Source: Mytilus trossulus (lineage: Eukaryota; Mollusca; Bivalvia; Mytilida; Mytilidae). From it: a DNA stretch of 64,000 nucleotides. This document shows positions 43,701 to 57,267 of the stretch, piece by piece; the stretch's first letter is position 1; every line of letters begins with the position of its first letter. A program made the position numbers and the translations under genes. Location of the stretch: NCBI RefSeq assembly GCF_036588685.1, contig NC_086379.1, positions 74,617,727 through 74,681,726 of the forward strand, written 5' to 3'. The notes beneath the pieces were generated by a model. The model was given only the letters and a program-made list of their open reading frames with translations, did no database searches and had not been told where the DNA came from.

Positions 43701-46409
43701 CCTTCAATCTTGTAATGGAGTATAAATCTCAACGTACATTTTCATTTTATCTCAATAAAAGTGTCACAAAAAAGCTCTTCAAACAAAACAGGCAATACGT
43801 TTTCTATGTGATTTGTTATCTGAAGGTAATTAGTGTCCGTATAAATTAAAACCAATCTATATGGAAAGTGTAAAATGTTTATTGGTAAAAACGAGAAAAA
43901 CTAATTTATTATCTACAGTGTTCTGAATACCAACGAGACTTGAAAGGTATATAACAACGACGTTAATAACAAAAAACATGCTCTTCCATGACATCCATTA
44001 CAATTTAGATTTGGAAAGTTGAACAAATATAAGTTAGCCAAAAAACGCGAATTTATGTTATAAAACCTTTACTTTATCACCGTATGTCGTTTTAAGGAGA
44101 TGGCATGAATGATTTGTCTAATAACTTTCCCTTTATAAAAACAGAAAATCGCAAAGTGGAATATTTCTGTTATCCTAATCGCAAATTTTGTCCTGTTTTT
44201 CTGTATTCCTTATTTTCTCAATTCTCCAATTGTTTTATGAGCTTCAATTTTATTCATTAACTTAAAACGCATATATTCTAAAAATCTATCAAATATGACA
44301 TAAGAATTTGAAATAAAGTAATCACATTAAAACAAGTAGACTTTTCTGCACACTTATTATACCATATAGTAGTTATAAAAATAAGAAAAGTTATCATGGT
44401 TTTATAGTTTTAAGGATTGAATTTTTTTAAATTTTTTTTTTAATAAAGAATATTTCTAGGTAAACAGTTATGATAAAGGGTATCGTAATATGTTTTTTTT
44501 TTTATTATAAAGTAAGCAATGATAATTTAAGTATTGAGATTATAATTATGAGAATTGGCCACGTGAAAGAAAATTGCACTGCACAGTAGTATATCAAATG
44601 TGTATCCTGTCGTCTGGAGCTTGTTAACAACAGTGAGGTTTTCTGTAAGCTTATAAATCATTCTGGTATACTGTAAATAACTTACTTACTGGATTAACAG
44701 AATTATCTGATTAAATCTTGTCAAGATCAAACACCTTTTGTCAAAAATAAGTTTTCTGTACAACATCCATTACCATTGAATCGCCATGAGTCAGTTACTT
44801 TCTTTTAAAGACGCCAAGAAAAGACAAAATTGGGGGTGTTAGGTGGTAATTTGGTCCCTCCTCGTCTGTCCTCAAGTCTATCGTTGGTGTAATGGAGAAA
44901 GTAGCGATATCACTTATTCTGGGTGTTCAGTATTTGTTAAAGGTCAAATTAATTTTCCGGTCATATCGTATAAAGACGGTTTTAAAAACATTTACGATGA
45001 TTTATGACAACAGTAATTTTTTCCAAGGCTTTTGATCAGAATTGTTTAACAAACTATATCGACAATCAGAGCTACTTTGAGATATTTTATTTTTTACATT
45101 CAATTTATTTCGTAATTGTTGAAATTATATGACACATATGTTATGATATATTAAAAACTTCAAACGAATATTTGAAGTTTTTTACGTGATATTTTCTTCA
45201 TATTAACTATTTGTGTAACAATATTAATATCGCACCTACTGTGTCTTTGAAGGACAATACATGCGTTTTTTGTTCTTACAAGTTATCAAGATACTTGATA
45301 TTTTTTCTTGTATGTTCTTTTCTCCTTGACTATTGCAACTAGAATCGTGAAAGGCCCTTACAGCACCATAACATATTAATAATGATTCATATTTTAGCAT
45401 ACAATTCCAGTGGAAGTCCAAATTTCCCGACCTTCATCAATGACTGTCTCTATTACAGTACATATTTATAACTATACCTATTGTATTTATTGATAATTTT
45501 TTCTCGTATAGAAAAATGCATGAAATATTTACCACTGGACGTTAAGTAACCAATAACCAATCTATCAATTAGCATGCAAAAATTGATCAACTTGATTGAT
45601 ATTCTGCATTATGAAAACAAGCAAGCAAATATAAACACACACACACACATATATATACATGCACACGTAACAATAGGAACATACTCTGCATACTGACACT
45701 TATTTGAATTCGTTGGATAGAAAGAAAATTCTATTTTCTAAGCAGTCAGGAGGCTTTTGTTTTTTCGAGTGAAACCGAGACTCTTTGAAGCGACGTGGTT
45801 ATCTTGGCAGATAAAATATATAGTGATACTCATGAAAAATGTTTAATGTATGTAATAAAGTCGTTCTACCTGTTTGTTCCAAAGTCCTAAATCATGGATT
45901 AAGCCCTCTCGATAAAGGGAGATGGAGTGTTTGTGAGCCTAGTAATACAATGACAGCGATCTCTTAAGACTTTTGGAGAGAAATAATTACACCATAAATT
46001 ATCGCAGTCTGTACTGTTTTGTTTAGATTTTGCCACGAATGGGCTTTCAAACGATCATTGTGAGTGCTTATAAATCTAAATCATCTTGAAACGCTTTATG
46101 ATGATAGACCTATATATATGTGAGGTATGTAATAAATATAAAAGTATACAATTAATGTGACACATGCTAAATTGTATACGTTCAATTTCCATAGAAACCA
46201 GACACTATTAAATGCAATATTTTTTGTAATCAGAACAGAAGTGTATGTTGAGTGGAAAATATGCAAATTAGTTGATGGTTAAAATCGGTTCCATGGACAA
46301 GACATGTGTACATGTATATATAGACGCTTCACTTGAATGCAAGAATCTAGAGCAAGACATTATTTAAAACTTATTAAAGTCCATTAAAGTTGAATTTGAA
46401 TATCTTTAC
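40747..46409. other. gene-free stretch, 3' side of the zinc-finger gene
   Basis: No exon was recognised. Simple runs only: (TA)n at about 41600-41625, 18 C at 41737-41754, a GACATAGGGCGNCTACA duplication at 41877-41912, and (AC)n at 45638-45651. Possible regulatory DNA of the developmental gene cannot be judged without comparison to other species. Confidence 0.45.
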
Positions 46410-46830
46410 ACTTATACATCCCGTTATTGTGCTATAGTTAATTTTGGTATTCTTGTTTTTCATTTTTTGCTAATGTGTTTTGTCTATATGCCTGTTTGTG
46501 TTTCTTTGTTGCATATGACGTGGCCCTGTACTTATATACATCCCTTGAATGTGTTATTGTGCTATGGTAAATTTTGTATTCTTGTCTCTTATGTTTTTGT
46601 CTTTATGTCTTTTTGTGTTTCTTTGTTACAAACTGTTTTGTTTTATAGTGAACACAATGTCAACTGCTGTTCCCCTATTTTTGACAATTTTACCTATAAT
46701 GTCTGTTTTGTTTTGTTCACACATTGTTGTCAATATAATGGTTTTTGTGCGACTATCATACACAGATGATACAAGTGAGAGGTTTAGCTAGCTTCAAAAC
46801 CAGGTTTAATCCACCATGTTCTACATAATT
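46410..46830 (-). repeat. mussel repeat with a 120-bp tandem duplication
   Basis: TTGTGCTATRGTWAATTTTG and the following TTTGTGTTTCTTTG block occur twice (46428 and 46548). The rest (GCTGTTCCCCTATTTTTGAC, TTTAGCTAGCTTCAAAACC) is the reverse of the repeat at 32050-32150. Two overlapping frames here are products of the repeat. Confidence 0.7.
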
Positions 46831-49800
46831 AGACCTTTGAATGTTGTTTACATCGGCACAACTATCAATGTTGTCATCAACCAATTAAAACATTATTATT
46901 TTTAATTTTGATTTTTTTTTTTTTAAGTTTTGGGGAAGTATACACATCCACGTTCATTTAATATACAGATATTAATCTATCTATATATCTATAAACAAGT
47001 ATCAATTGAAAACAACGTTTAAAGATTGCGTTGGCTAAAAACACGCAATTTTTATACGCGTGCATGTAACAAATTTCGATGTACGGGGGTCTAAATACAG
47101 CACAAACAACATTTTACAAAAGACCAAAAGAGTCAAAAAGATATTTTAACAAAACGCATTTGACTATAACAGGTCGAACAATTCTAATGTTCTTAAATCC
47201 TGATGACTGCCATTGACGATAGCCAAATAAATTGATCACAAGGTGTAACGAAATGATCTCTTAATTAATTTAATAACAAGTAGAAAACAATAAACTTGCG
47301 GCAAAGATGGTAAACCACAACATGAGATGCTATATTTTTTTTTACATCATATCCGGATTTCGACAATTAATGTCTCACCAGTGATGTTAGGGATCGAAAA
47401 GTATGTAGATATATAGAACATTATACATATTTATTAAAAAGTTAACTCCTTAATATCTTACTAACTATCGATACTTTCAATTTGGCATGGCATTGCACAA
47501 TTTATGTCTTCTTTGACTGTCCATGACGTTAAAACACTAAATCCCTGGGATGTGTTTTGGTTGATTACCGGTGTACGTTATCATATTTGACAGCATTTTG
47601 TCCAAGGTGACGATTGTCGTTCTAATATTGTTTTACATCTAACCCCTTGTTTTAATAATATTATATTTACATTGTGTCTTATACCTAATTTATTATTTCA
47701 GTGTATGTTCACTTCTTTTTGTTAATATGCAATTTTACTGGGTTGAGCCATTTCAATTGATATTTTATAGTGTGTCTTTCAATTTCTTTGGTTTTAGACA
47801 AGACTCCATGTTCAAGGCCGTACTTTAACCTATAATGGTTACTTGGAGAGTTGTCTCATTGGCACTCATTTCAGGGTAGCCTTTTCCAAATATTTGCTAC
47901 GAAAGTTTGAGTGCGATTCCATGCGGTCGTATCTGTTCTGGGCGTATCTATTGCCGAGCATGCAGTGGTAAACGATGATGTTTGTGCATGTAAATAGAAA
48001 TAAATTTAATGTCATGCGATTTATGATGGGCACAAATCAGTTTATTTTAAACTCTTGAGGACAGAGTAGAAACAAAATTTAAGGAGAGAAATATTGTGAA
48101 AGTATCTTGCAAACAAAGTATAAATTCTCAATTATAACTTACTACAGACGGAAGTATTGTTTCCGTTTTATTATTTACGTTTAAATGTATGAAATACGTG
48201 CAAAATACAGACTTTTGTCTGGGATGCTAAACACATTTTTTGAAATTAAAATCTAGAATTTATTTGGCGTTATATTTTCCAATATTTAGTTCATTTCGTT
48301 CAGTTAAGTCCGGAGTGAAAAAAGCATGGATTCACAATACATATACTACTATCTAAAGTTATTTTTAACGCTTCATATATATACATTGTAGATTTATTTT
48401 CAATGTTTCGTTTTTTTGCCATGCTCGGATTGAAAAATATGACAATTGAATATGTAAACTCATATGGAACGGGACAGATGCTTCCTTTCCTTTTTTTTGT
48501 TTCTCAGTTTCTCAAACAACCAAATTATACTGATTAAAATGAAATTTTGCAACATTGCAATGAGATCAAACATAGTTTACCCTGACATATTATAAAAATA
48601 AATATCTTACATGGACGACTGTTGAAGCTGAATATTCTATTCGCAGTACAAATTTGAAAACGGACTCTGCGCTCTTATGTTACTAGTTAGTTAGATGAGC
48701 TTATACAGTAGCTGTAAACGTTGCGTGTTCTGAGCAACTTGTATGTAATTATCGGTATCCCATCTATATACAAATAAATGTAAATCAAGAAAATAAAAAC
48801 CGTGATGAAATTGAAGAGAGGTCTTAAATCTCATAACTAAATTGATTCAATTTTGTGCATGAACGCAACCGTAAAAAATAACAATAAAGTTACTTATCTC
48901 ACCGAATTAAAACCTGTGATCTTTTTTCCACAAAGGACTTTTCCATAGGTTTATCATATGATCTAGAGGCTCCTAGACATAATATAATATGTTAAATAAA
49001 TTGCATCATGTCCGGTGTCTTATGCCTGAAGATACTCCAAACAGTTAAAATTTACTGGTTGTGCATGTACCAAATAGCCTTTATGTTTTTGTATCGCCAT
49101 TTTATTGAAGGTTTTGGATCATCCAACACTCTAGCTAAATGTTTATATTACATTTTCATATTTAGAGTACTAGAATGAATCATTTGTGCCAGATAAAAAT
49201 GCACCCTTTATTATTCGGGTATAGATTTTTTTAACGTACGCATATCTGAAATTCCTCCATCATGTCTATATTTTATATGGGAAAAAAACCCTCAAAAACT
49301 TTTTCAAATACTAACTTGAGGTCCAATTTTGACGATTATTTTTTAATGTTTAGCTCAGTTATGTGAGAAGTTGTGAATATTTTTGTATTTAAAGAAAACA
49401 TCATAAATTTACTTTGTACAAGAAGTTTTTTCATGTATTTGAAAATGGAATAGAAGAGGAATTTTCGATACATGAAACACTAAAAACCTACACTCCTTCA
49501 ATTATAGCTTATTAAGAAATTCTCAGCCATTGTATGTACATATTTATGCCTTGTTTATGCTTAATTGTTGTTTTTAAGCTTTTCTTTTTTCAGGTACGCA
49601 CATCATCTCCTTTTAATCATTTATTTTCGTTAATATTTCAAGCAGAATATTTGAAACAAAGTAAAGTAGAGTAGAATAATAAATAATCCAAACATCTCAC
49701 ATCTATTGAATGGAAATAAATATAACTGCTAAATAATACATGAAGAAATTGTTTGGACAATTTTAAATTTAGTAAAAATAAATATTTCTTTTTTATAATG

Positions 49801-50355
49801 CAATATAAATATATATAATTATTTCAAAAAATGGGATAATTTATGGAAAACATTCATGTGTTTATTGTTTTTATTCTTTTAGAATTAGAAAATTATCAAT
49901 AAAAATTCTTCTGCATTATAAAAAAATAAATATGTGTGTGACAACTCTATACCAGAGACTGCAGTGTTTCTTTTTTTCTTTTTCATAAGTAAATATGCTG
50001 ATTTTTTGTTTTTAAATTGTATGATGAGATATTTTAGATCACAAAATTCGTTTACATAGGTGTAACAGTTTGGTTTTAATAAAAATGCAAATATATCTGG
50101 ATTATCTAAGATGTAAAACAGATGTATCTTGTTGTGTGGTCAAATATGTAAATATACAGGAGGAAAGAATATACCATGCTTCAATAAACTCCTTCCAAAT
50201 AAATACTATGGAAGTATTTCTTGTATATTTGTTCAGATATTTTATTTTGTATTGTGTTCATTTTGTCTTGTTTTTTTTTCTCTTTGATAATATAATATAG
50301 CACATATTACATGTGTTCTTATTTTGTGGGAAGAACAATAGTTACATAATTTCTC
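46831..50355. other. gene-free stretch
   Basis: A reverse copy of the GCCAATGAGACAACT family end occurs at about 47805-47875. The rest is AT-rich without recognised features. Confidence 0.45.
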
Positions 50356-50388
50356 CAAGGATTTGTATACTAACTATACAAATCCTTG
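50356..50388 (-). other. 14-bp perfect hairpin downstream of the zinc-finger gene
   Basis: CAAGGATTTGTATA, loop CTAAC, then TATACAAATCCTTG. It lies about 690 bases past the stop codon and could be in the 3' UTR of the zinc-finger transcript, or be a small repeat end. A possible poly(A) signal (TTTATT on the plus strand) is at 50564-50569, which would place the hairpin just beyond the mRNA end. Confidence 0.7.
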
Positions 50389-51076
50389 TTTTCTCACTCT
50401 GCGTTTTTTAAGTTTTTGATTCTTATTTTTGTTTGAATTTTATATAAATTTTCTGTCTGGCTCATTAATATTCATAATACAGTAGCAATTTTTCTGGTAA
50501 TGTAGAATGTAATATAATATATATATATATATAAATATATATATTTTAAGAATGTGAACCTCCTTTATTTTTCTTAGTTTTTATAACAAATTTTAAATTT
50601 CTAGAAAATATTATCTAGCAGTTGAAAAAGTTGCCAAATCATGATTATTTTTTATTCATTTCGACAGTGATGTCTAATATTTAATTTTGTCTAGTTCTTG
50701 CCAATCTTGTTGATGCCAAATGTAAAACCAAACGAAGCAGTGTTGTTCTTGTGCAAAGTTTTGTGTTAAATAAAAGAAACAATGTAGTAAGACATGATGT
50801 TCTGTTGAAATATTCAGTACAGCATTTAAGTGTGATCTACGGTCTATATTTTAAGATAGAGACAAAATATGCTAATTTTTCATAAATTTTAATGTCAAAA
50901 TATTTATGACATATTATAAATTATAAATCCATTCATTCTAACAATAATAATTCACTCATAATTTTCCCAATTATATTGGCACATAATTTAAAGTTTTACA
51001 GCACTATATAAAACCTACAGGTTTTAAACCCAGGGATTTCAACTACATTTCAAGAGTCAGTTAATAATAAACAAAT

Positions 51077-52950
51077 TTACGGAACCGAGGCTGCTCCAAG
51101 TCGTTGGCTATATAATGCATATGGAGGGTAATATGCTCCTAGAGGAAGAGGTTGTCCAGAAGGATATGATGGAGAGGTTAGCGAGGTTTTATATGGATGG
51201 TAACGATTAGCACTCAATAGTCCAGGACTTGCACTTGTTGGGTATGATCGTCTCAAAGAATTTGGACTTAGTCCACCACTTGCATTTAAAGCTTGTAAAT
51301 GATATGCACTATTTAGTCCTAGTCCAAAATTATTAGCAACAGCATCAGCAGATGTTGTATGTGTTCTTAAATGTTGTAATAGTTCCTCTGATGTTGTAAA
51401 ACGTTTTCCACAGAATTCATTCCCTGCAGACACCCAGTTACAAACAATAGGAAGTCCTTGGTGGGCGCTGAGGGCACTATGTGGATAGAGTGATGACAAA
51501 GCAGCAGCTTGTCCAAAGGAGGAATGGAATCCTGGAGGTAAAGATGAAGGCATCATTCCTGGAAATCCTAATGAAGTAAGATTTTGAAGAGATTTTTCAT
51601 GAGCACATTGAGCACAACCAGGGGCGTTACACGTTGACGACAAGTGTGAATTTTGTACAGTTAATTGGCAATTATTACAGTACGGGTCCCTGCATACAGG
51701 AACTAAAGTTGTAGCGCCGGATGGCGTTCTCACGCGAGTATAAGAGACATATGGAGACAAGCAAGCTGCTGCTGCAGCTTGTTGTTGTTTCAAAGCAGAG
51801 TTCTGTGCAGCTACCATTGCTGCAGCACTAGCAGATCCTAATCCTAAACCAGCATGAGCAGCTAAGGATGCAGAATATCCATGCAATGCGGCTTGATCCA
51901 GAGCACTTCCAGGAGGCAAGAAAGGAAATCCCGGATATGATGAAGGGTAAGTATTAAGTCCATGAAAACTTGATATTGATGGATTCATTTGTGGTTTCAA
52001 ACTTGTTGTGCATGATGTAGACAGTTCTGGTGATAGACGAGACATTGTTCTGTGGTTTAAATCCGATTTTGAATCTCCGTCCCTGCTCGAACATCGTTTT
52101 GATTTGAGATTGTTTGGTGACGTAGAAGACACTGATAGAGATGTGATGGAATGAGAGATGGTGGAGTTGCTGGTTGTAGACTCAGATGAACGAACAGGAG
52201 ATGAAATTGATGGTGTTTTTGATTTTTCACTTGACTGTCCTGGCGAAGAGGGAATCAACGCTGGAATGTCTACTTTATTTGAAACTGTTCTAAATCCAGG
52301 CTTATCTGAGGTATCAATAACTGGAGATTTCACAACACGACTGCTCCCATTATTGTTTGAACCTGGTCTTTTTACTTCCGGACTTGATGATTTATCTTTT
52401 TCTGTGTCCTTCTTACTGATGGATGGGATAATACTTTTAGACGGTGAGACATCTTTTCCAATACTGCTACATGTCTGAGCTAGTAGAGCAAGAGGACTTT
52501 TCTTGGCATCCAACTGCAATAAAAAATAAAAATCTATTATATCTCCTTGCTTTAATTTAAATTAAATCACATGTCATTCGATATTTATGCAATTTTATAA
52601 CTATTGAAATAAATTGATGCATTGTATTGAAAAGGAAACAATTAATTTCATTCCTTTCTTATTTTTTCATTGATGTAAAAATTTATTAAAAATGCAAATT
52701 TCATATAAATCTGTTCTTCATGAGAGTCAGGAAGAAAACAAGATATAAAAATTATTGTATGAATTTTTGACAAGAGTTTTTTTTATGTATGTCATGTCAC
52801 GTACAACATTTGTATTTTCTTTGGTACTTTTCATGGTATTTCAGACATATTAATATAGCTAAAAGATTACTATTTATCTAAAATTCTTACCGTTGTTGGA
52901 AGTGGTTGTAGGTACTCCGGATGAAGGTACTGAGACGACGAGGTCAACAT
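51077..52950 (-). CDS. ZNF503: NET-family zinc-finger transcription co-repressor (Noc/Elbow; ZNF503/ZNF703)
   Basis: Two minus-strand coding exons, 52950-52891 and 52513-51077, are joined in phase 0 across a 377-base intron (donor GTAAGA, acceptor TATTGCAG). The ATG at 52950 opens MLTSSSQYLHPEYLQPLPTT, and the family motif LDAKKSPLALLAQTCSS follows directly across the splice, which settles the start. The protein is about 498 residues. The SPLALLA Sp-type motif is near residue 26; a Ser-rich region spans about 40-190; an Ala/Gln stretch lies near 250-270. A Cys-rich CRDPYCNNCQL...PGCAQCAHEK module is at 294-328, and one atypical C2H2 finger (C-X9-C-X12-H-X3-H, ending LLQHLRTHT) at 378-405. The C-terminus is YYPPYALYSQRLGAASVP. 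NET proteins are nuclear repressors of patterning and epithelial genes that recruit Groucho and histone deacetylases. I see no FKPY motif, often used for Groucho contact. The paralogue is not resolved; the symbol marks the family. Confidence 0.96.
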
Positions 52951-53019
52951 ATTTTCGGTAAATAAATACATAAAAGTTTTCTATTCCATATAAAATTTCA
53001 AAATTTTGTTCTTTTCACT

Positions 53020-53320
53020 ACGCCTGCCAATCACAGTATGAATGTTCTATAGCGTTACCTCGACTTCACATACCGCCCAACGCAACAACAAAATGTCTGA
53101 CAGCTCTTGTTTGTAAATTAATCGGAGATGAAAGAACTTTACCGCCTTCCAATGAAATAATAAATTATCACCGATAACCCACTGTGATTGGTTGAATTAC
53201 TCTACATGACGTCATGCGTGATAAGATAATACGATGATTAATGGTTCTGAATCCCCTCGGCCAATCAACGTCAAGTTTATTAATTCTTGTCGAAGAAGCC
53301 GAGGGGAACCATTATGACGG
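53020..53320 (-). promoter_or_regulatory. likely promoter region of the NET-family gene
   Basis: Within 370 bases upstream of the ATG are three CCAAT boxes (53027-53031 and 53261-53265 on the plus strand; ATTGG at 53187-53191), a palindromic CRE (TGACGTCA, 53207-53214) and a GATA-like TGATAAGATAA (53219). An interrupted inverted repeat pairs TAATGGTT and CCCCTCGGC (53239-53260) with GCCGAGGGGAACCATTA (53298-53314). No TATA box of clear quality is seen. The role is inferred from position and motifs. Confidence 0.5.
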
Positions 53321-53912
53321 CTTATCAATCAAGTTGATGGTTTAACTGTCAAATTTGAGTGATTTATATCATTCCGGCCTGTTAATACATATAACATCCC
53401 GGAGAAATAACTAGGCGACAAATAAATAACTCAAGTAGTAGTACTTAAATTACAATACTGGTGTTTGCTTTAACACAATTCTTCTTAAGATAATTCACCA
53501 GAGTTGTATCCGGGCCTTTTCATACTTTACCTTTAAAAAGCTTTAGTTAAATATCGCAGTTTAAAATTTTCTGAGGTTTGGAAAGAATGGTATTTTGTGT
53601 GACATTAATGATTTTGAACGACCTTGCGGCGCAGATCAAAGCCAAGAGCCATATATTCACTGTGTTATCAATCAATCTTTTACAAGTAGGGTGTTTCTTA
53701 ACAGATTGAAATTGGCGTGTTGAAAGACTGGCTATCTCTGAAATGACAATTTATACTGTTTACGAGTTACTTCAAAAGAAAATGATATAGATACTAATCT
53801 TACACAATGAACATTCCTTCTAAGTGAGTGTTTGAGAGACAAGTGAAATCTCTGCTTTGTCAAACATAAGGTTCTAGGGGCGCCAATTTTCTACTCCAAT
53901 AAAAATCATTAT
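53321..53912. other. gene-free upstream stretch
   Basis: AT-rich upstream sequence of the zinc-finger gene; no further feature was recognised. Confidence 0.4.
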
Positions 53913-54270
53913 TGTTGGGTTTGATTATGTCCTGGATTAGAGTTGATAAATGATAGATGTGTATTTGTGGGCCCATTTGGTGGTCCAACATCCGGTCTAA
54001 ACATCTATGGTGCGCACCTTCTTCTTTTTACTAAGCAGGTTTACTAAGAAGCCTTACCAAGGAGGTTAAGGATGGAGAGAGTATCACGTGCGTCTCCCCT
54101 GCATCCGTGGCGTCCGTCACGTTTGTGTTTCACGTTTGTGTTTCAATATTAACTCTGTACATAGCCTGTTATAAATACTGTCGTGCAGTGAGCCCGGAAT
54201 CCAGGCTAGTCTGAATACAGCTGACCGCTGCTTTGTTTGTATGTTGTGTAAATTATTTTACTAGTCTACA
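53913..54270 (+). mobile_element. possible solo LTR
   Basis: The segment begins TGTTGGGTTTGATTATG and ends in CTACA. It is GC-richer than its surroundings, contains two GTCACGTTTGTGTTTCA-like direct copies (54116-54145), a TATAAATAC box near 54170 and a downstream GTGAGCCCGGAATCCAGG. This layout resembles an LTR promoter. No target duplication could be found, so the call is weak. Confidence 0.3.
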
Positions 54271-57258
54271 GGTGCAATCGTGTCTCCCACCTTTACCATT
54301 CTGAATATAAATTATTTTTACTGAAATTAATAATTATGACTCATCAAAGAATGAATTGTATATTTTAATGGAATGCGGATAAATGTTTTAAAAGTTGACA
54401 TGTAATCAGAAAATAGTAGCATGTTATTATTATTGAATGTAAATGTTTATGTATGATTTGCTCATGGTCACATCATAAACTGACAAATCTGTCGTATAAA
54501 TGGCGGCAAGTGAAATAATGTCGATCAAACTGACAACGAAAAATGTTATATGATCATGGAAGTTGTCAACTAAAGCGACACCTGTCAGGATTGATGGACT
54601 TTTAGACATGCTGTACCGGTTGAAATAGCTTATATTTATTAATAACTAATTGATGGGCAATGTTTTGAGTGTATTGTTTATGAGACATCTAATAATTCAT
54701 AAATTTCCGCCTTGTATAAAATATTATTTTTCTCGCTGGGTAGGATATGCACATGTACTTCATCTCCAGTTTTTATACTCACCCCTCTATATGAATATAC
54801 TCCACCGGAGCTTACAAAAATAAATAAAATAAAATACAGGGCTTTTTTGTTACGAGGGAAAAGTGGTGACTATTTGAGGCAAAAAAATACTATCCTGTTG
54901 ATGAAACGGGAGGCAGACTGAATCTTCCATGCACTATATACATCTTTAATTATTTTTATGAGAACAATTTTCACATAATAAAACTATTCGTCTGTATTTT
55001 CTGTAGTTTAACCCTATTTGTGAATTCAAAGAATAGCGAAAGTTATTCGGAAATGAAAAGCCATGTACCAATCAATACAAATATTATTTTTTATTTGAAA
55101 TTTGTCAAAATGTATAAAAATTATTTACATTTTATCAAGTGTATTATCAAATTTATATTTGCCGGTTCACACAGGAAATATAGATTTCAACCAAAACATA
55201 CAACAAACACAGACAATATAGATATAAGACAAAATAAATAATACATCACAAGTAACCAAAACTAATAATAACTAAGACAAAATAAATAAAACCGATTATA
55301 TTTACTAACTTGTGTGTGTTGAACGTTTTGCAATTCATGAATATTATTCCCATATAGAATGAAGCTTTTATAATGTTTTTCTTTGTGAAAAGTTTGATGA
55401 AAAATTTATCATTCAGGTATGGGACATTTAAAAAATGCTTAAAAACTCAAAAAAAAGAAAACATTAAATTGTTCAATGTTATAAAAAAATGTCGGGAGAA
55501 GATCAAAGCTATAAGGTAATTTTAGATTCGTCATGAACAAAACCGTAAAATACTTGGAAATAATGATAAAAATTTTATTACAAATTATCAACAGATTCGA
55601 TCAAATTATTGCTGATTGAAGCTGTAAAAATGACAAATGTTATAGTGAAATGTACATATACCAGATTGAATCGGACGATAGGATCAATGCCCACAAGACA
55701 AAACTGACGGCTTTTTGTCACAATAAAATAAATGTCCATAAGATAAAAGTCGGATCCTTAGGACAAAACAATTACTTCCTAATGTTCTACATTTAAAATC
55801 AAAATTTATCAGTACATTTCGATAATTCATTTGCGATATGTAGATATGTAATGTCCTGTTTAAGTGATTACAGCATGGGGGTTGTCCTTGTAACAAGTCA
55901 CGCTACATTTTAAGCGGCCCATTTTAAGATATTTTCAATCCGAAAGAATATTTGTAATCATAAAAATAGCTTTGGACAGATGTATAAAAGCAGAACTATT
56001 AACTGACCTTCATAACTATAGCTGTTTGTTCTAAATGCCGAATATTTGGTCCAATCTCTTCCCTGTTTTTTGGGCGAGAAAAAAAGAAATAATTCAAAAA
56101 TTTTAACATTAAATTTTTGTTTACTTCAACTGAATAATTACAAAATAAAACAAGAAGCAAATCGACTAAGGTTTAATATAAAATATAACTATGAACTTTA
56201 TATTAGAGGATAAACAAAATTCTAGACAAAAACAAAATAACCGCAGTTTACCAATTAATGGAAGAAGTTAACCGACAACAATTAACAATAAATAAAAACA
56301 AATATATATTTTTGTCTAAAAGGAGGAAAAAAAGTTCTTTTTTTATTTGGTTTTTATTATTTATTTCATAGTTAGACAACAAAATAATTAATCATAAAAT
56401 TCTTAGAACTTTTACTAGACAAAGAAAAATATAATTTAAAATGATTCACCACTAACTATGATAAATAAAACATTACGTACAATGTTACAAACAATAAATC
56501 AACAATATTAATCTGATTTACACAAAAACAACATGCAAATTTATTCTTGTGTGTGAATTGCCTGGGAGATGTGAATTTTAATCTGTCATTTTATTATAGT
56601 TGATCGACAGATTCATCATTCTTTATAATATTTATGATAGATAAAATCATAATACATCATACAAAATTCTCCCGGGTACAAAATATGAATAAACAAATAT
56701 TAAGCGACATGCACTCATGTTTATGTAAAAAAAAAAGTAATTTAACCTGAAAATCGTCTTGTTTTTGAAATATGACATGACAATATTTGTTTACATATAT
56801 ATGCATGTACATTGACACATTCCCCGTTTCCATTCTCATTTTATCATCTTTTCCAATTGTTCTAAAGTTGTTTTAAAAATTTTGTTAGTGAGAAATTTGA
56901 AGACTAACATTTCCGAAATGACGCACATTAGTTTTGCAAAATATTTTGAATGAACAATGGAAATGAAATAAAACAACATTGGTTGCTTGTTGGTTGCTTA
57001 ACGTCCAGTGGCAAACATTTCATGCATGTTCTAGACGAACCAATAAAACAACAAAACTCTATCATTTTCATATTTTATATAAATAGTAATACCAACTTTC
57101 ATCTTCATTATACATGTATAGTTTTGCACAGCTTCAAATTTTAGAACAAATCTCCAAAATAGACATTATAAAAATACCATCAAACAAAAACTCTATCCAA
57201 TAAGCCGACAAACAGAATTAACAGTACCACGGTTTAGTCATTATTACAATTTAACGGT
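54271..57258. other. gene-free stretch
   Basis: Mostly AT-rich sequence with many A runs. Small frames (54712-54921, 55020-55241, 55684-55896) lack any recognisable protein or splice context. Confidence 0.45.
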
Positions 57259-57267
57259 GTTTGAGAC

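Noticed and set aside
46467..46791. two overlapping hydrophobic frames as membrane proteins
   Set aside because: They arise from a T-rich repeat with a 120-bp tandem duplication; no start or splice context.
52158..52478. 106-codon plus-strand frame
   Set aside because: It is antisense to the Ser-rich part of the NET-family protein.
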